The notes beneath the pieces are model-generated. The model had not been told where the DNA came from and ran no database searches. It worked only from the letters and a program-made list of their open reading frames with translations. From Castellaniella caeni NBRC 101664 (lineage in GTDB: Bacteria > Pseudomonadota > Gammaproteobacteria > Burkholderiales > Burkholderiaceae_B), in contig NZ_BCWN01000007.1 in the NCBI RefSeq assembly GCF_001592225.1, positions 1 through 64,000 of the forward strand: a stretch of 64,000 nucleotides of DNA, read 5' to 3'. The stretch's first letter is position 1. Every line of letters begins with the position of its first letter. This document shows positions 9,647 to 19,263 of this stretch, piece by piece. A program made the translations under genes and the position numbers.

Positions 9647-10855
9647 TCAGGCCGCTGCTTGGCAAAATCCGGCGGCCAGCGTCCGGGTACGTGAATCGAG
9701 ATCGAGCACCTCGTCCAGGGAGCCCGGGACTTGGGCGTAGCGCCCCGCCGCCTCGTCCAGGCAGCGTTCGATGACGGCGGCGATCTGAGTATAGCGGATG
9801 CGCCCTTTCAGAAAGCCCTCGACGGCCACTTCGTTGGCGGCGTTGAGCGCAATGCAGGCGCTTTGCCCGTGGCCCAACGCGTTCAGCGACAGGCGCAGAC
9901 AGGGAAAGCGCACGAGGTCGGGGGTTTCAAAGTCGAGGTGTCCCAGGCGCGCGAGATCGAGCAGACCCACGCCGCTGGCCAGGCGCTCGGGGTAGCCCAG
10001 CCCGTAGGCAATGGGCGTGCGCATGTCGGGCTGCCCCAGCTGCGCCAGGATGGAGCCATCGACGTACTCGACCATGGAGTGCACCACGCTTTGCGGGTGG
10101 ATCACCACCTGGATGCGGTCGATGGGCATGGCAAAGAGCCAGTGGGCCTCGATGACCTCGAGCCCCTTGTTGAGCATGGTGGCCGAATCGACCGAAATCT
10201 TGCGTCCCATGCGCCAATTGGGATGGGCGCAGGCCTGGTCGGGGGTGACGAATTCGAGTTCGTCGAGCGCGGTACGCCGAAACGGCCCGCCCGAGGCCGT
10301 GAGCAGCAGCCGACGCACCCCGGGGGCGGGCTGCGCCGGTGCGCGGGCGCGATCGGCGGCCCAGGGCAGGCACTGGAAGATGGCGTTGTGTTCGCTGTCG
10401 ATGGGCAGCAGCTCGGCGCCGCTGTCGCGCACCGCCTGCATGAACAGCCCCCCCGCCGCCACCAGGGCCTCTTTGTTGGCGAGCAGCACCCGCTTGCCCG
10501 CGCGCGCCGCAGCCAGCGCCCCGGGCAGGCCCGCGGCCCCCACGATCGCGGCCATGACCGCCGTGACTTCGGGATCCGCCGCCGTGTCGGCCAGCGCCTG
10601 CGCGCCCAGGCGGACTTCGGGGCGCGGCGTGCCTGTCGGCCAGGCCGCCAGGAAGCGCGCACGCGCGGCGGCGTCCGGCACGACCACGACGCGCGGGCGA
10701 TGCCGCAGCGCCTGGGCGGCCAGGGCCTCGATGCGGCTGTGCGCGCTGAGGGCATGAACCGAGAGCCGATCGGGATGGCGGGCAACCACATCCAGGGTGC
10801 TGACCCCGATCGAGCCGGTGGACCCGAGGATGCAGAGACGGTGTACGGCAGGCAT
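9647..10855 (-). CDS. dxr: 1-deoxy-D-xylulose 5-phosphate reductoisomerase
   Basis: Second enzyme of the MEP isoprenoid pathway: rearranges and reduces DXP to 2-C-methylerythritol 4-phosphate with NADPH. 402 aa, family length. The NADPH-binding Rossmann motif [17 protein letters not shown] opens the protein; [13 protein letters not shown] and the metal/substrate region [12 protein letters not shown] follow, then SASGG-like LTASGGPFR and [20 protein letters not shown]. It precedes rseP and follows cdsA with a 3-base gap, so these form one transcription unit. Confidence 0.97.
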   Translation of the reverse strand: MPAVHRLCILGSTGSIGVSTLDVVARHPDRLSVHALSAHSRIEALAAQALRHRPRVVVVPDAAARARFLAAWPTGTPRPEVRLGAQALADTAADPEVTAVMAAIVGAAGLPGALAAARAGKRVLLANKEALVAAGGLFMQAVRDSGAELLPIDSEHNAIFQCLPWAADRARAPAQPAPGVRRLLLTASGGPFRRTALDELEFVTPDQACAHPNWRMGRKISVDSATMLNKGLEVIEAHWLFAMPIDRIQVVIHPQSVVHSMVEYVDGSILAQLGQPDMRTPIAYGLGYPERLASGVGLLDLARLGHLDFETPDLVRFPCLRLSLNALGHGQSACIALNAANEVAVEGFLKGRIRYTQIAAVIERCLDEAAGRYAQVPGSLDEVLDLDSRTRTLAAGFCQAAA

Positions 10856-10858
10856 GAC

Positions 10859-11698
10859 TTATCCGATGATGAGCAGAAGAATGGCGACCGGCGCGACGGG
10901 CAGCACGGCATCGATCCGATCGTACACCCCGCCGTGCCCGGGCAGCAGCTGGCTGGAGTCTTTCACCCCCGCGCGGCGCTTGAGCAGCGACTCGAACAGG
11001 TCGCCGACGATCGACCAGCCCGCCAGCACCACGCCCGCCAGCACCACGCCCGCCCAGCCCAGGCGTCCGAGCAGCAGCTGGCCGTAGCTGCCGGGCCACC
11101 AGAGAGCGGTGAGCGCCAGCCAGAGCGTGGCCGCCAGCACCCCGCCCGCCGCACCTTCCCAGGTTTTGCCGGGGCTGACCTTCGGCGCCAGCTTGTGGCG
11201 CCCGAAACCGCGTCCGGCAAAATAGGCCGCGATGTCGGCGCACCACACCAGCGCCCACAGGCTGATGAGGGCCGCGGCGCCATGGCTGAGAAAAATCCAC
11301 GACAAGGCATACCAGGTGGCGGCAAGCACGATCACAGCCGCCACGGCCAGGCCCGCCGAAGGGCAGACGGCGGGCACGCGAGCGCGCACGACCATCGCGG
11401 GCGCGGGCAGCAGCCAGAACAGCAGGGCCAGGGGCAGGATGCCCCATTGGAACAACTGGGCAAACCCGGCCTGCTCGTCAACCAGCAGGCGCGAACCGAT
11501 ACCCATGAGAAACACCAGCAGCACGACGGCGCCGTTGCGCGCCAACGGCTGGTGCCAGACCAGGCGCCACCATTCCCAGAGCGCGGCCCCCGTCATGAGC
11601 GTGAGCAGGCTGAGCATGGGCCACGGCGTGGCTGCCGTCACGGCCCCCGCGACAATCAACAGCAGGACTATCGCCGTGAGGATTCTTTGACGCAGCAT
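10859..11698 (-). CDS. cdsA: Phosphatidate cytidylyltransferase
   Basis: Makes CDP-diacylglycerol from phosphatidate and CTP at the inner membrane, feeding all phospholipid synthesis. 279 aa with seven or eight hydrophobic segments. The PROSITE-type CdsA signature is visible near the C terminus: SLLKRRAGVKDSSQLLPGHG followed by GVYDRID. ATG at 11698 has an AGGGGA ribosome binding site 5 bases upstream; an adjacent GTG at 11701 is an alternative. It sits between uppS and dxr, the standard betaproteobacterial order. Confidence 0.95.
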   Translation of the reverse strand: MLRQRILTAIVLLLIVAGAVTAATPWPMLSLLTLMTGAALWEWWRLVWHQPLARNGAVVLLVFLMGIGSRLLVDEQAGFAQLFQWGILPLALLFWLLPAPAMVVRARVPAVCPSAGLAVAAVIVLAATWYALSWIFLSHGAAALISLWALVWCADIAAYFAGRGFGRHKLAPKVSPGKTWEGAAGGVLAATLWLALTALWWPGSYGQLLLGRLGWAGVVLAGVVLAGWSIVGDLFESLLKRRAGVKDSSQLLPGHGGVYDRIDAVLPVAPVAILLLIIG

Positions 11699-11707
11699 CA
11701 CGTCCCC

Positions 11708-12469
11708 TTATCTTGGTGTGTGCAGTTGCTCGCTGGTGCGCCCGAAACGGCGTTCACGGTCGCGATACCAGGCAAAAGCCCGGTCGAGCTCGTCCGCGTT
11801 GAAGTCGGGCCAGTAGCAGTCGGTGAAGTACAGCTCGGTATAGGCCAGCTGCCAGATGAGAAAATTGGAAATGCGCTGCTCGCCGCCCGTCCGGATGAAG
11901 AGGTCGGGTTCGGGCGCGTAGTGCATGGCCAGCCAGGGGCTGAGCGCCGCTTCGTCGAGCGCCTCAGGGTGCTGGGCGAGTTCGGGCTGCGCTCGCAGCA
12001 GGGCCTGGATGGCCTGCAGGATGTCCCAGCGCCCGCCGTAGTTGGCCGCGATGGTGAGCGTCAGCGTGATTTCTTTGGCGGTGCGCTGCTCGGCTTCGGC
12101 AATCAGCTGGCGCAGGCGCGCATCGAACGCCCCCAGGTTGCCGACAATGCGCAGCCGCACACCCTGGGCAATGAGCTTGTCCACCTCTTTTTCAAGCGTG
12201 CGCACGAACAGGCGCATGAGCAGCGAGACCTCTTGCGCGGGCCGCCGCCAGTTTTCGGAGCTGAAGGCAAACAGCGTGAGGTATTCGACCCCCCGCTGCC
12301 CGCAGGCCTCGACCGTGCGCCGCACGGCCTGCACGCCGCGCACGTGCCCCGCCGTGCGCGGCAACTTGCGCCGGGTAGCCCAGCGCCCGTTGCCATCCAT
12401 GATGATGGCCACGTGCCGCGGGGTCTGCCCGGTGGCTGGAATCGCCTGGGTGGAGCTGGCCTGACGCAT
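11708..12469 (-). CDS. uppS: Undecaprenyl diphosphate synthase
   Basis: Cis-prenyltransferase that condenses isopentenyl diphosphate onto farnesyl diphosphate to make the C55 lipid carrier for peptidoglycan and O-antigen. 253 aa. The signature [13 protein letters not shown] carries the catalytic Asp; [11 protein letters not shown] and the C-terminal [19 protein letters not shown] are conserved substrate-binding segments. I chose the ATG at 12469 (AGGCGG upstream); an in-frame TTG at 12490 would add seven residues. It lies between frr and cdsA. Confidence 0.95.
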   Translation of the reverse strand: MRQASSTQAIPATGQTPRHVAIIMDGNGRWATRRKLPRTAGHVRGVQAVRRTVEACGQRGVEYLTLFAFSSENWRRPAQEVSLLMRLFVRTLEKEVDKLIAQGVRLRIVGNLGAFDARLRQLIAEAEQRTAKEITLTLTIAANYGGRWDILQAIQALLRAQPELAQHPEALDEAALSPWLAMHYAPEPDLFIRTGGEQRISNFLIWQLAYTELYFTDCYWPDFNADELDRAFAWYRDRERRFGRTSEQLHTPR

Positions 12470-12498
12470 GCCGCCTGAATCGCTGTGCAAATCGGGGC

Positions 12499-13059
12499 TC
12501 AGACCGTCATGATCTCGGCTTCCTTTTGGGAAACGAGCTTGTCGACGTCGGCCACGTAGCGGTCGGTGAGCTTTTGCACTTCGTCCTGGCCGCGGCGTTC
12601 TTCGTCTTCCGAGATTTCTTTTTCCTTGACCAGTTTCTTGAGCGTTTCGTTGGCGTCGCGGCGCAGGTTGCGCACCGCCACTTTGGTGTCTTCGCCTTCG
12701 CCACGCACCACCTTGGTGAGGTCGCGGCGGCGCTCTTCGGTGAGCGCGGGCATGGGCACGCGGATGTTGTCGCCCATGGCGATGGGGTTGAGGCCGAGAT
12801 CGGATTCGCGGATGGCCTTATCCACGGCGGCGGCCATGGTTTTTTCCCAGACCTGGACACTGAGCGTACGCGCGTCGATGACGGTGACGTTGGCCACCTG
12901 GCTGACGGGGACGGGCGAACCGTAGTATTCGACGTGCACGTGGTCGAGAATGCCCGCGTGGGCGCGGCCCGTGCGGATCTTGGCCAGGCTGGTCTTGAGC
13001 GACTCGAGGGATTTGGCCATGCGCTCGTCAGCCGAGCGGCGGATGTCGGAAAGACTCAT
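12499..13059 (-). CDS. frr: Ribosome recycling factor
   Basis: Splits post-termination ribosomes together with EF-G. 186 aa, the exact family length. The three-helix-bundle start [20 protein letters not shown], the [20 protein letters not shown] segment that interacts with the ribosome, and the C-terminal [20 protein letters not shown] helix are all present. It follows pyrH with an 8-base gap, as in E. coli. Confidence 0.97.
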   Translation of the reverse strand: MSLSDIRRSADERMAKSLESLKTSLAKIRTGRAHAGILDHVHVEYYGSPVPVSQVANVTVIDARTLSVQVWEKTMAAAVDKAIRESDLGLNPIAMGDNIRVPMPALTEERRRDLTKVVRGEGEDTKVAVRNLRRDANETLKKLVKEKEISEDEERRGQDEVQKLTDRYVADVDKLVSQKEAEIMTV

Positions 13060-13067
13060 GAAGGCTC

Positions 13068-13784
13068 CTATACCTGTACCAGCGTGCCTTCGTCTTCGCC
13101 GCAGACGACGCGACGCAGGGCCCCTGGTTTATTGATCGAAAACACCTTGATCGGCAATTTTTGGTCACGGCACAAGGCAAATGCGGTGGCATCCATGACT
13201 TCGAGCCGACGCACGATGGCCTCGTCGAAGCTGATGCGCGAGTAGCGCGTGGCGTTGGGGTCTTTATTGGGATCGGCGCTATAGATGCCATCGACCTTGG
13301 TGGCCTTGAGCACCATCTCGGCCCCGATCTCGGCGCCACGCAGCGCGGCGGCCGTGTCGGTGGTGAAAAACGGGTTGCCGGTGCCCGCGGCGAAAATGAC
13401 GACCTTGCCTTCTTCGAGGTAGCGCAAGGCCTTGGGGCGGATATAGCGCTCGACCACCTGGTCGATATTGAGCGCGGACTGCACGCGCGCATCCACGCCG
13501 TGGTTCTTGAGCGCGTCTTGCAAGGCCAGACCGTTCATCACCGTGGCCAGCATGCCCATGTAGTCGGCGGTGGCGCGATCCATGCCCTGGGCGCCAGGCG
13601 CCACGCCGCGAAAGATATTGCCCCCGCCGATGACGACGGCAAGTTGTACCCCGAGCGACACGATGCCGTGGATTTCTTCGGTCATGCGAAGAATGGTCGC
13701 GCGGTTGATGCCAAAGGCATCACCCCCCATCAGCGCTTCACCCGAAAGTTTCAGAAGGACGCGCTTGTAGGCTGGATTTGACAT
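13068..13784 (-). CDS. pyrH: UMP kinase
   Basis: Phosphorylates UMP to UDP; member of the amino-acid-kinase fold, active as a hexamer. 238 aa. The phosphate-binding [14 protein letters not shown], the glycine-rich [10 protein letters not shown] and the ATP-binding [19 protein letters not shown] are visible. Start at 13784 gives the conserved N terminus; upstream in-frame sequence corresponds to hairpins and is not coding. The terminator-like stems upstream imply that pyrH also has its own promoter or depends on read-through from tsf. Confidence 0.97.
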   Translation of the reverse strand: MSNPAYKRVLLKLSGEALMGGDAFGINRATILRMTEEIHGIVSLGVQLAVVIGGGNIFRGVAPGAQGMDRATADYMGMLATVMNGLALQDALKNHGVDARVQSALNIDQVVERYIRPKALRYLEEGKVVIFAAGTGNPFFTTDTAAALRGAEIGAEMVLKATKVDGIYSADPNKDPNATRYSRISFDEAIVRRLEVMDATAFALCRDQKLPIKVFSINKPGALRRVVCGEDEGTLVQV

Positions 13785-13812
13785 GCACCAGATTCCTGGA
13801 AGGATGAAGGAA

Positions 13813-13859
13813 ACGCCCCGGCGGGGCGTGATGTGGCATCGCACCGGCGGCGCGATGCC
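13813..13859 (-). terminator. Tandem hairpins between tsf and pyrH
   Basis: Two perfect stems stand in series downstream of tsf: GGCATCGC/GCGATGCC (13835-13842 with 13852-13859) and ACGCCCC/GGGGCGT (13813-13819 with 13823-13829). On the minus strand the second is followed by TTTCCTTC, a short pyrimidine tail. This fits partial termination at the end of rpsB-tsf before pyrH; the tail is weaker than a classical U run. Confidence 0.5.
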
Positions 13860-13881
13860 ATCGTACCTGAATCAGCGGGGA

Positions 13882-14757
13882 TCAGGAACCGCTGGCGGCA
13901 GCGGCCACTTCGGCGGCGAAGTCTTCGCTCTTTTTCTCGATGCCTTCGCCCACCACGAACAAGGCGTAGCGGTTGATGCGCGCGCCCTTTTCCTTGAGCA
14001 TCTGCTCGACGGACTGTTTGTCGTTCTTGACGAAGGGCTGCGACAGCAGCGTGACTTCTTTGAGGAACTTGTGCACGGCGCCTTCGACCATCTTGGTGAC
14101 GATTTCGGCGGGCTTGCCGGATTCGGCGGCTTTCTGTTCGGCCACCGAGCGCTCGGCGGCGATGGCGGCGGGATCAACGCCATCGGCGTTGAGTGCGCGC
14201 GGCTTGGTGGCGGCGATGTGCATGGCCAGGTCCTTGCCCACTTCGTCGGCGCCGGCGAAATCGACCAGCACGCCGATGCGCCCGCCGTGCACGTAGCTGT
14301 TCAGGCCGTCGGTGGTCTCGAAGCGCTGGAAGCGACGCACGGACATGTTTTCACCGATCTTGCCCACCAGCGCCGTGCGCGTGGTTTCGACCGTGCCCTC
14401 GCCCATGGCGCAGGCGCCAAGCGCGGCGACGTCCGCCGGGTTCTTTTCGGCGACCAGCTGGGCCAGCGCGTTGACGAAGGCGATGAAGTCTTCGTTCTTG
14501 GCGACGAAGTCGGTTTCGCAGTTGACTTCGACGAGCGCGCCGACCTTGCTGTCGGCGGCGATGTGCAGGCCGATGAGGCCTTCGGCGGTGACGCGGCCGG
14601 CGGCCTTGGAGGCCTTGCTGCCGAGCTTGACGCGCAGCAGTTCTTCGGCGCGGGCCAGGTCGCCCTCGGCTTCAGTCAGGGCCTTTTTGCATTCCATCAT
14701 GGGCGCGTCGGTCTTTTCGCGCAGCTCTTTGACCATGGCGGCAGTGATTTGAGCCAT
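13882..14757 (-). CDS. tsf: Translation elongation factor Ts
   Basis: Guanine-nucleotide exchange factor for EF-Tu. 291 aa. The UBA-like N-terminal domain contains [19 protein letters not shown] and the EF-Tu core-contact motif [12 protein letters not shown]. The start at 14757 is conserved (MAQITAAMV) and preceded by AGGAGA. Cotranscribed with rpsB, separated by a 99-base spacer holding two strong hairpins. Confidence 0.97.
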   Translation of the reverse strand: MAQITAAMVKELREKTDAPMMECKKALTEAEGDLARAEELLRVKLGSKASKAAGRVTAEGLIGLHIAADSKVGALVEVNCETDFVAKNEDFIAFVNALAQLVAEKNPADVAALGACAMGEGTVETTRTALVGKIGENMSVRRFQRFETTDGLNSYVHGGRIGVLVDFAGADEVGKDLAMHIAATKPRALNADGVDPAAIAAERSVAEQKAAESGKPAEIVTKMVEGAVHKFLKEVTLLSQPFVKNDKQSVEQMLKEKGARINRYALFVVGEGIEKKSEDFAAEVAAAASGS

Positions 14758-14782
14758 TTGATTCTCCTGTTCGATCAATGCA

Positions 14783-14831
14783 GATACCGGCAGGCGCCGG
14801 TATCGGGTGGCCCGGACACGATGCCGGGCCA
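14783..14831 (-). promoter_or_regulatory. Two intercistronic hairpins between rpsB and tsf
   Basis: Two perfect stem-loops fill the spacer: a 9-bp stem GATACCGGC/GCCGGTATC with a four-base loop (14783-14804), and an 8-bp stem TGGCCCGG/CCGGGCCA with an eight-base loop (14808-14831). No T tract follows on the minus strand, so they look like attenuating or mRNA-stabilising structures, not a terminator. The 12-mer TGGCCCGGACAC (14808-14819) recurs exactly in the rpsB leader (15663-15674). Confidence 0.55.
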
Positions 14832-14856
14832 ACGAAGGCAGCGGATGACGAGGGGT

Positions 14857-15609
14857 TTATTCCTCGTGGTGCTCCTGCTCGACCTCGATGAATTCTTCAC
14901 CTTCGGCCAGCTCTTCGACCAGGCCGTTGATGCTTTGTTCACGACCGGCCTGCACGGCATCGGCCATGCCACGGGCGTACAGCGCGATGGCCTTGGAGGA
15001 GTCGTCGTTGCCGGGAATGACGTAATCGATGCCCTCGGGCGAGTGGTTGGTATCGACCACGCCGACCACCGGAATGCCCAGGGTACGGGCTTCGGCAACG
15101 GCAATCTTGTGATAGCCCACGTCGATGACGAACAGCGCGTCGGGCAGGGTGTTCATGTCCTTGATGCCGCCGATGGACTTGTTCAGCTTGGCCAGCTCGC
15201 GTTCGAACATCAGGGCTTCTTTCTTGCTCATGTGTTCGGTGGCGCCTTCGGCTTGCTGGGCTTCCATGTCTTTCAGGCGCTTGATGGAAGTCTTGACCGT
15301 CTTGAAGTTGGTCATCATGCCGCCCAGCCAGCGGCTGTCGACGAAGGGCATGCCGCAGCGGGCGGCTTCGGCGGCCACCAGCTCGCGTGCCGAGCGCTTG
15401 GTGCCCACGAACAGGACGTTGCCGCCACGGGCCGCCACCTGGCGCACGAATTGCGTGGCCTCGAGGTATTTCTCGACGGTGCGTTCGAGGTTGACGATGT
15501 GGATCTTGTTGCGCTGGCCAAAGATGTACTCGGCCATCTTCGGGTTCCAGTAACGGGTCTGGTGGCCGAAGTGGACACCGGCTTCCAGCATTTCGCGCAT
15601 GAGGCTCAT
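14857..15609 (-). CDS. rpsB: 30S ribosomal protein S2
   Basis: Small-subunit ribosomal protein. 250 aa. The N-terminal [20 protein letters not shown] and the [20 protein letters not shown] and [20 protein letters not shown] segments are diagnostic; the tail is acidic ([13 protein letters not shown]). Start at 15609 has GGAGAA eight bases upstream. It heads the rpsB-tsf unit and in other proteobacteria S2 represses its own operon through the mRNA leader; the structured leader here is compatible with that. Confidence 0.98.
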   Translation of the reverse strand: MSLMREMLEAGVHFGHQTRYWNPKMAEYIFGQRNKIHIVNLERTVEKYLEATQFVRQVAARGGNVLFVGTKRSARELVAAEAARCGMPFVDSRWLGGMMTNFKTVKTSIKRLKDMEAQQAEGATEHMSKKEALMFERELAKLNKSIGGIKDMNTLPDALFVIDVGYHKIAVAEARTLGIPVVGVVDTNHSPEGIDYVIPGNDDSSKAIALYARGMADAVQAGREQSINGLVEELAEGEEFIEVEQEHHEE

Positions 15610-15635
15610 GAATGTTCTCCAAAGGGTTTGGTCTT

Positions 15636-15692
15636 GTACATGGCCAGTATCCGGGGCTAAGATGGCCCGGACACCCATGGCAAGCCATGTAC
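15636..15692 (-). promoter_or_regulatory. Structured rpsB 5' leader
   Basis: A 9-bp perfect outer stem GTACATGGC (15636-15644) with GCCATGTAC (15684-15692) encloses a 6-bp inner stem TCCGGG/CCCGGA (15650-15655 with 15666-15671). It lies 27 bases upstream of the rpsB start codon on the minus strand. rpsB-tsf autoregulation by S2 via a leader structure is known in E. coli; applying that here is inference. Confidence 0.5.
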
Positions 15693-15769
15693 GCTATTTT
15701 TGAATGCTCGCCGCCAAAGACCGTAAAGCGTAGCGCCAAAGCGCAACCACAGCCATTGATAGCGAAGCC

Positions 15770-15775
15770 TATAAT
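15770..15775 (+). promoter_or_regulatory. -10 element of the map promoter
   Basis: A consensus TATAAT stands 36 bases before the map start codon. No convincing -35 box is found 16-18 bases upstream (CCACAG at 17). The surrounding 40 bases are A+T-rich against a G+C-rich background, which supports a promoter region shared with divergent rpsB. Confidence 0.45.
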
Positions 15776-15803
15776 TCTACTATTCTTACTTCACTTTCAG
15801 CAA
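15774..15803 (-). promoter_or_regulatory. Candidate rpsB promoter
   Basis: On the minus strand TTGCTG (15798-15803) and TAGAAT (15774-15779) are 18 bases apart. The -10 overlaps the divergent map -10, so the two promoters would occlude each other. It would give a leader of roughly 155 nt, containing the nested stem at 15636-15692. Confidence 0.35.
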
Positions 15804-15811
15804 GCTTTCCC

Positions 15812-16630
15812 ATGACTCAACTCGTCACCGATCCCCAGGATCTCGATCAGATGCGCGCCGCCTGCCAGGCAGCCGCCAGCATTCTCGACTACCTCACGCC
15901 CTTCGTGAAGGCGGGCGTCACCACCGGCGAACTCGACCGCCTGTGCATGGAATACCTCACCGACGAGCTGAAGGTGAAGTCCGCCACGGTGGGCTACGCG
16001 CCGCCGGGCTATCCGCCCTACCCGGCCTCCATCTGCACTTCGGTGAACCACGTCATCTGCCACGGCATTCCCAGCGACAAGGTGCTGAAAAACGGCGACA
16101 TTCTCAACATGGACATCACCATCATCAAAGATGGCTGGTTCGGCGACACGAGCCGCATGTACACCGTGGGCGAACCCTCCATCCTCGCCAAGCGCCTCAT
16201 CGACACCACCTACGAATGCATGTGGCTGGGCATCGAACAGGTACGCCCCGGCGCCACGCTGGGCGACATCGGCCACGTCATCCAGAAACACGCCGAAGCC
16301 GCCGGCTTCTCGGTGGTGCGCGAATACTGCGGCCATGGGGTGGGTCGGCGCTTCCACCAGGACCCGCAGGTGCTGCACTACGGCAAGCCCGGCACGGGCT
16401 TGCGCCTCGAACCCGGCATGATCTTCACCATCGAACCCATGATCAACGCCGGACGCCGCGAAATCCGCACGCTGGCCGACCAATGGACGGTGGTCACGCG
16501 CGACCACAGCCTGTCGGCGCAATGGGAGCACAGCATCCTGGTCACCGACAACGGCCACGAAGTGCTCACCATCTCGCCGGGCATGCCGCTGCCGCCCGAC
16601 TTCGCACAAGCCACCACGACGGCTGCATGA
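15812..16630 (+). CDS. map: Methionine aminopeptidase, type I
   Basis: Removes the initiator methionine from nascent proteins using two divalent metal ions. 272 aa, family length. CTSVNHVICHGIPSD, the metal-binding MDITIIKDGWFGDTSRMY, GHGVGRRFHQDPQVLHYG and FTIEPMINAG contain the five conserved ligand residues (two Asp, one His, two Glu). It diverges from rpsB, the typical betaproteobacterial arrangement. The stop overlaps the glnD start (ATGA). Confidence 0.97.
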   Translation: MTQLVTDPQDLDQMRAACQAAASILDYLTPFVKAGVTTGELDRLCMEYLTDELKVKSATVGYAPPGYPPYPASICTSVNHVICHGIPSDKVLKNGDILNMDITIIKDGWFGDTSRMYTVGEPSILAKRLIDTTYECMWLGIEQVRPGATLGDIGHVIQKHAEAAGFSVVREYCGHGVGRRFHQDPQVLHYGKPGTGLRLEPGMIFTIEPMINAGRREIRTLADQWTVVTRDHSLSAQWEHSILVTDNGHEVLTISPGMPLPPDFAQATTTAA

Positions 16631-19263
16631 ACCTGGCCGCGCGCGATGGCCTGGCTGCACTGCGCAGCCGCTTGCAGGAACAAAAAGCACACGCCATCGA
16701 ACGCTACCGCCGACAGCCGCGCCCCGAAGCCCTGCTCGCCGCCCTGCGGCGCGTCGCCGACACCCAGGTGCGCGCGTTGCTCGAATCGCATCCGCTGCCC
16801 AGGGGCGCCTGCCTGGCCGCCATCGGCGGCTATGGGCGCGGCGAGCTGTATCCCGGCTCCGATCTCGACATCCTCGTGCTGCTGGAACGCAATCCCGACG
16901 CCGCCGGGCGCGAATGCATCGAAGGTTTCATCGCGGCCCTGTGGGACATCGGCCTGGAGCCTGGGCACAGCGTGCGTACGCTGGCCCAGTGCCGTCACGA
17001 GGCGGCGGCCGACATCACGGTACAGACCTCGCTGCTCGAGGCCCGCTGGCTGGCGGGCAGCCGCAAGCTGTTCCAGCAGTTTCGCGCACAAATGCAGGCC
17101 GACCTCGACCCCTGCGAGTTCTACCTGGCCAAACGCACCGAGATGCAGCAGCGCCATGCGCGCCACCAGGACACCCCCTACGCGCTCGAACCCAATTGCA
17201 AAGAGGCCCCCGGCGGCCTGCGCGACCTGCAGGTGCTGCTGTGGCTGGCACGCGCGGCGGGCCTGGGGGCCAGCTGGAAGGCCGTGGCCCGCACCGATCT
17301 GCTCACTTCGGCCGAATTTCGCGCACTGCGCCGCGCCGAGCGCGCCTTCAAGCGCCTGCGCATCGAACTGCACCTGCTGGCCGGGCGCCGCGAAGACCGG
17401 GTGCTCTTCGACCTGCAGCCGCGCCTGGCCCACGTCTACGGCTTTGTCGATCAACCCCACCGGCGGGCCAGCGAACTGCTGATGCAGCGCTACTACTGGG
17501 CAGCGCGCGTCGTCTGCCAGGTGAACCGCCTGTTGATGCAAAGCCTGGAAGAGCGCCTGTTTCCGCAGCCGCAGGCACCCGCGCAGCGTCTGGACGACGA
17601 TTTCTGCGTGCGTCGCAACCGGCTGGTTCTGCAGCGGCCCGATGCCTTCGAACGCAAGCCGGGGCTGCTGCTGGGCGTGTTTCTGGCCCTGCAGCAGCAC
17701 CCCGAGCTGCAGGGCATGGCCGCCGACACGCTGCGCGCGCTATGGCACGCCCGGCGCCACATCGACAAGCACTTTCGCGACGATCCGGCCAACCAGCAGC
17801 AGTTTCTCAGCATCCTGCAACAGGCGCAGGGCATCGTACACGCCCTGCGCGACATGACGCTCTGGGGCATTTTGCCGCGCTACCTGCCGCCCTTCCGCCG
17901 CATCGTCGGGCAGATGCAGCACGACCTGTTTCACGCCTACACCGTCGATCAGCACATCCTCATGGTGATCCGCAACGTGCGCCGCTTCACCATGCCCGAA
18001 CACGCGCAGGAATACCCCCTGGCCAGCCAGCTGATCGCCGATCTGGACGATCACTGGCTGCTCTACGTGGCCGCCCTCTTCCACGACATTGCCAAGGGGC
18101 GCGGCGGCGACCACTCGCAGCTGGGTGCCGCCGAGGTCAGGCGCTTTGCCCGACGGCACCGGCTGCCGCGCGCCGACAGCCAGTTTCTGGAATTTCTCGT
18201 GCGCGAACACCTGACCATGTCGCAGGTGGCACAAAAGCGCGATCTCAGCGATCCACAGGTCATCCATGCCTTTGCCCAGCGCGTCGGCACCCAGCACCGC
18301 CTGGCGGCCCTGTACCTGCTGACGGTGGCCGACATCCGCGGCACCAGCCCGCGCGTCTGGAACACCTGGAAGGGCAAGCTGCTGGAAGACCTGTACCACC
18401 AGACCCTCGCCACCCTGGGCGGCGCCCGCCCCGACACGCGCACCATTCTGGCCCTGCGCAAAGAGGCTGCCGCCACGGAAATCCGCCGCCTCGGCTTGCG
18501 CGACGAAAGCCGCGATGCTTTCTGGTCGCAGCTGGACGTGGCGTATTTCCTGCGCCATGGCGCCAATGAGATCGCCTGGCACACGCGCCACCTGTACCAC
18601 TGCTTCCAGGGCCCCGCCCCTGTGGTGCGGGCCCGCGTGCTGGGGCAAAGCGAGGCGCTGCAGATCCTCGCCTATGCCCCCGACCGCAGCGACCTTTTCA
18701 TGGACATCTGCACCTGCTTCGACCGGCACGGCCTGAGCATCCAGGACGCGCGCATCCACACCACCCGCCAAGGCTGGGCGCTGGACAGCTTCATCGTCCT
18801 GCTGCCCGAGGGCGACCGCGACTACCGGGCGCACGCCACGCTCATCGAGCATGAACTTCTGGCCACCTTGTCGGTCTCACCCCAAACGCTGGCCGCGCAG
18901 ACGCTCGGGCACCGGGGATCACGCCGCTCGCGCGTCTTTCCCATCATGCCCAGCGTCAGCCTGCAGCCCGACGAGCAAGGCGGCAACTGGCGGCTGTCGG
19001 TGATGACCGCCGACCGCGTGGGGCTGCTGCACGATCTGGCGCGCGTTTTCACCCGGCACGGGGTCAGCCTGAAAATGGCCAAGATCATGACGCTGGGCGA
19101 CCGCGTCGAAGACATCTTCATCGTGCAGGGCGGCATCCTCGACCAGGCGCGCGGGCAGCTGCAGTTCGAACGCCACGTGTTCGAGGCGCTGGCAGCGCAA
19201 CCGGTCGGCACGCAGGCGCGCGCGCCCTTTCAACCCTCTATCCCGACTCAAGCATCCTCATGA
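16627..19263 (+). CDS. glnD: PII uridylyltransferase / uridylyl-removing enzyme
   Basis: Bifunctional nitrogen sensor that uridylylates PII proteins when glutamine is low and removes UMP when it is high. 878 aa. Domains in order: nucleotidyltransferase (GGYGRGELYPGSDLDILVLL, about residues 60-80), a linker helical domain, an HD hydrolase domain (YTVDQHILMVI, ALFHDIAKGRGGDHSQLG), and two C-terminal ACT domains for glutamine sensing (about 700-780 and 790-865). Start at 16627 overlaps the map stop, and its own stop overlaps the dsbB start, so three unrelated genes are translationally linked. Confidence 0.96.
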   Translation: MNLAARDGLAALRSRLQEQKAHAIERYRRQPRPEALLAALRRVADTQVRALLESHPLPRGACLAAIGGYGRGELYPGSDLDILVLLERNPDAAGRECIEGFIAALWDIGLEPGHSVRTLAQCRHEAAADITVQTSLLEARWLAGSRKLFQQFRAQMQADLDPCEFYLAKRTEMQQRHARHQDTPYALEPNCKEAPGGLRDLQVLLWLARAAGLGASWKAVARTDLLTSAEFRALRRAERAFKRLRIELHLLAGRREDRVLFDLQPRLAHVYGFVDQPHRRASELLMQRYYWAARVVCQVNRLLMQSLEERLFPQPQAPAQRLDDDFCVRRNRLVLQRPDAFERKPGLLLGVFLALQQHPELQGMAADTLRALWHARRHIDKHFRDDPANQQQFLSILQQAQGIVHALRDMTLWGILPRYLPPFRRIVGQMQHDLFHAYTVDQHILMVIRNVRRFTMPEHAQEYPLASQLIADLDDHWLLYVAALFHDIAKGRGGDHSQLGAAEVRRFARRHRLPRADSQFLEFLVREHLTMSQVAQKRDLSDPQVIHAFAQRVGTQHRLAALYLLTVADIRGTSPRVWNTWKGKLLEDLYHQTLATLGGARPDTRTILALRKEAAATEIRRLGLRDESRDAFWSQLDVAYFLRHGANEIAWHTRHLYHCFQGPAPVVRARVLGQSEALQILAYAPDRSDLFMDICTCFDRHGLSIQDARIHTTRQGWALDSFIVLLPEGDRDYRAHATLIEHELLATLSVSPQTLAAQTLGHRGSRRSRVFPIMPSVSLQPDEQGGNWRLSVMTADRVGLLHDLARVFTRHGVSLKMAKIMTLGDRVEDIFIVQGGILDQARGQLQFERHVFEALAAQPVGTQARAPFQPSIPTQASS

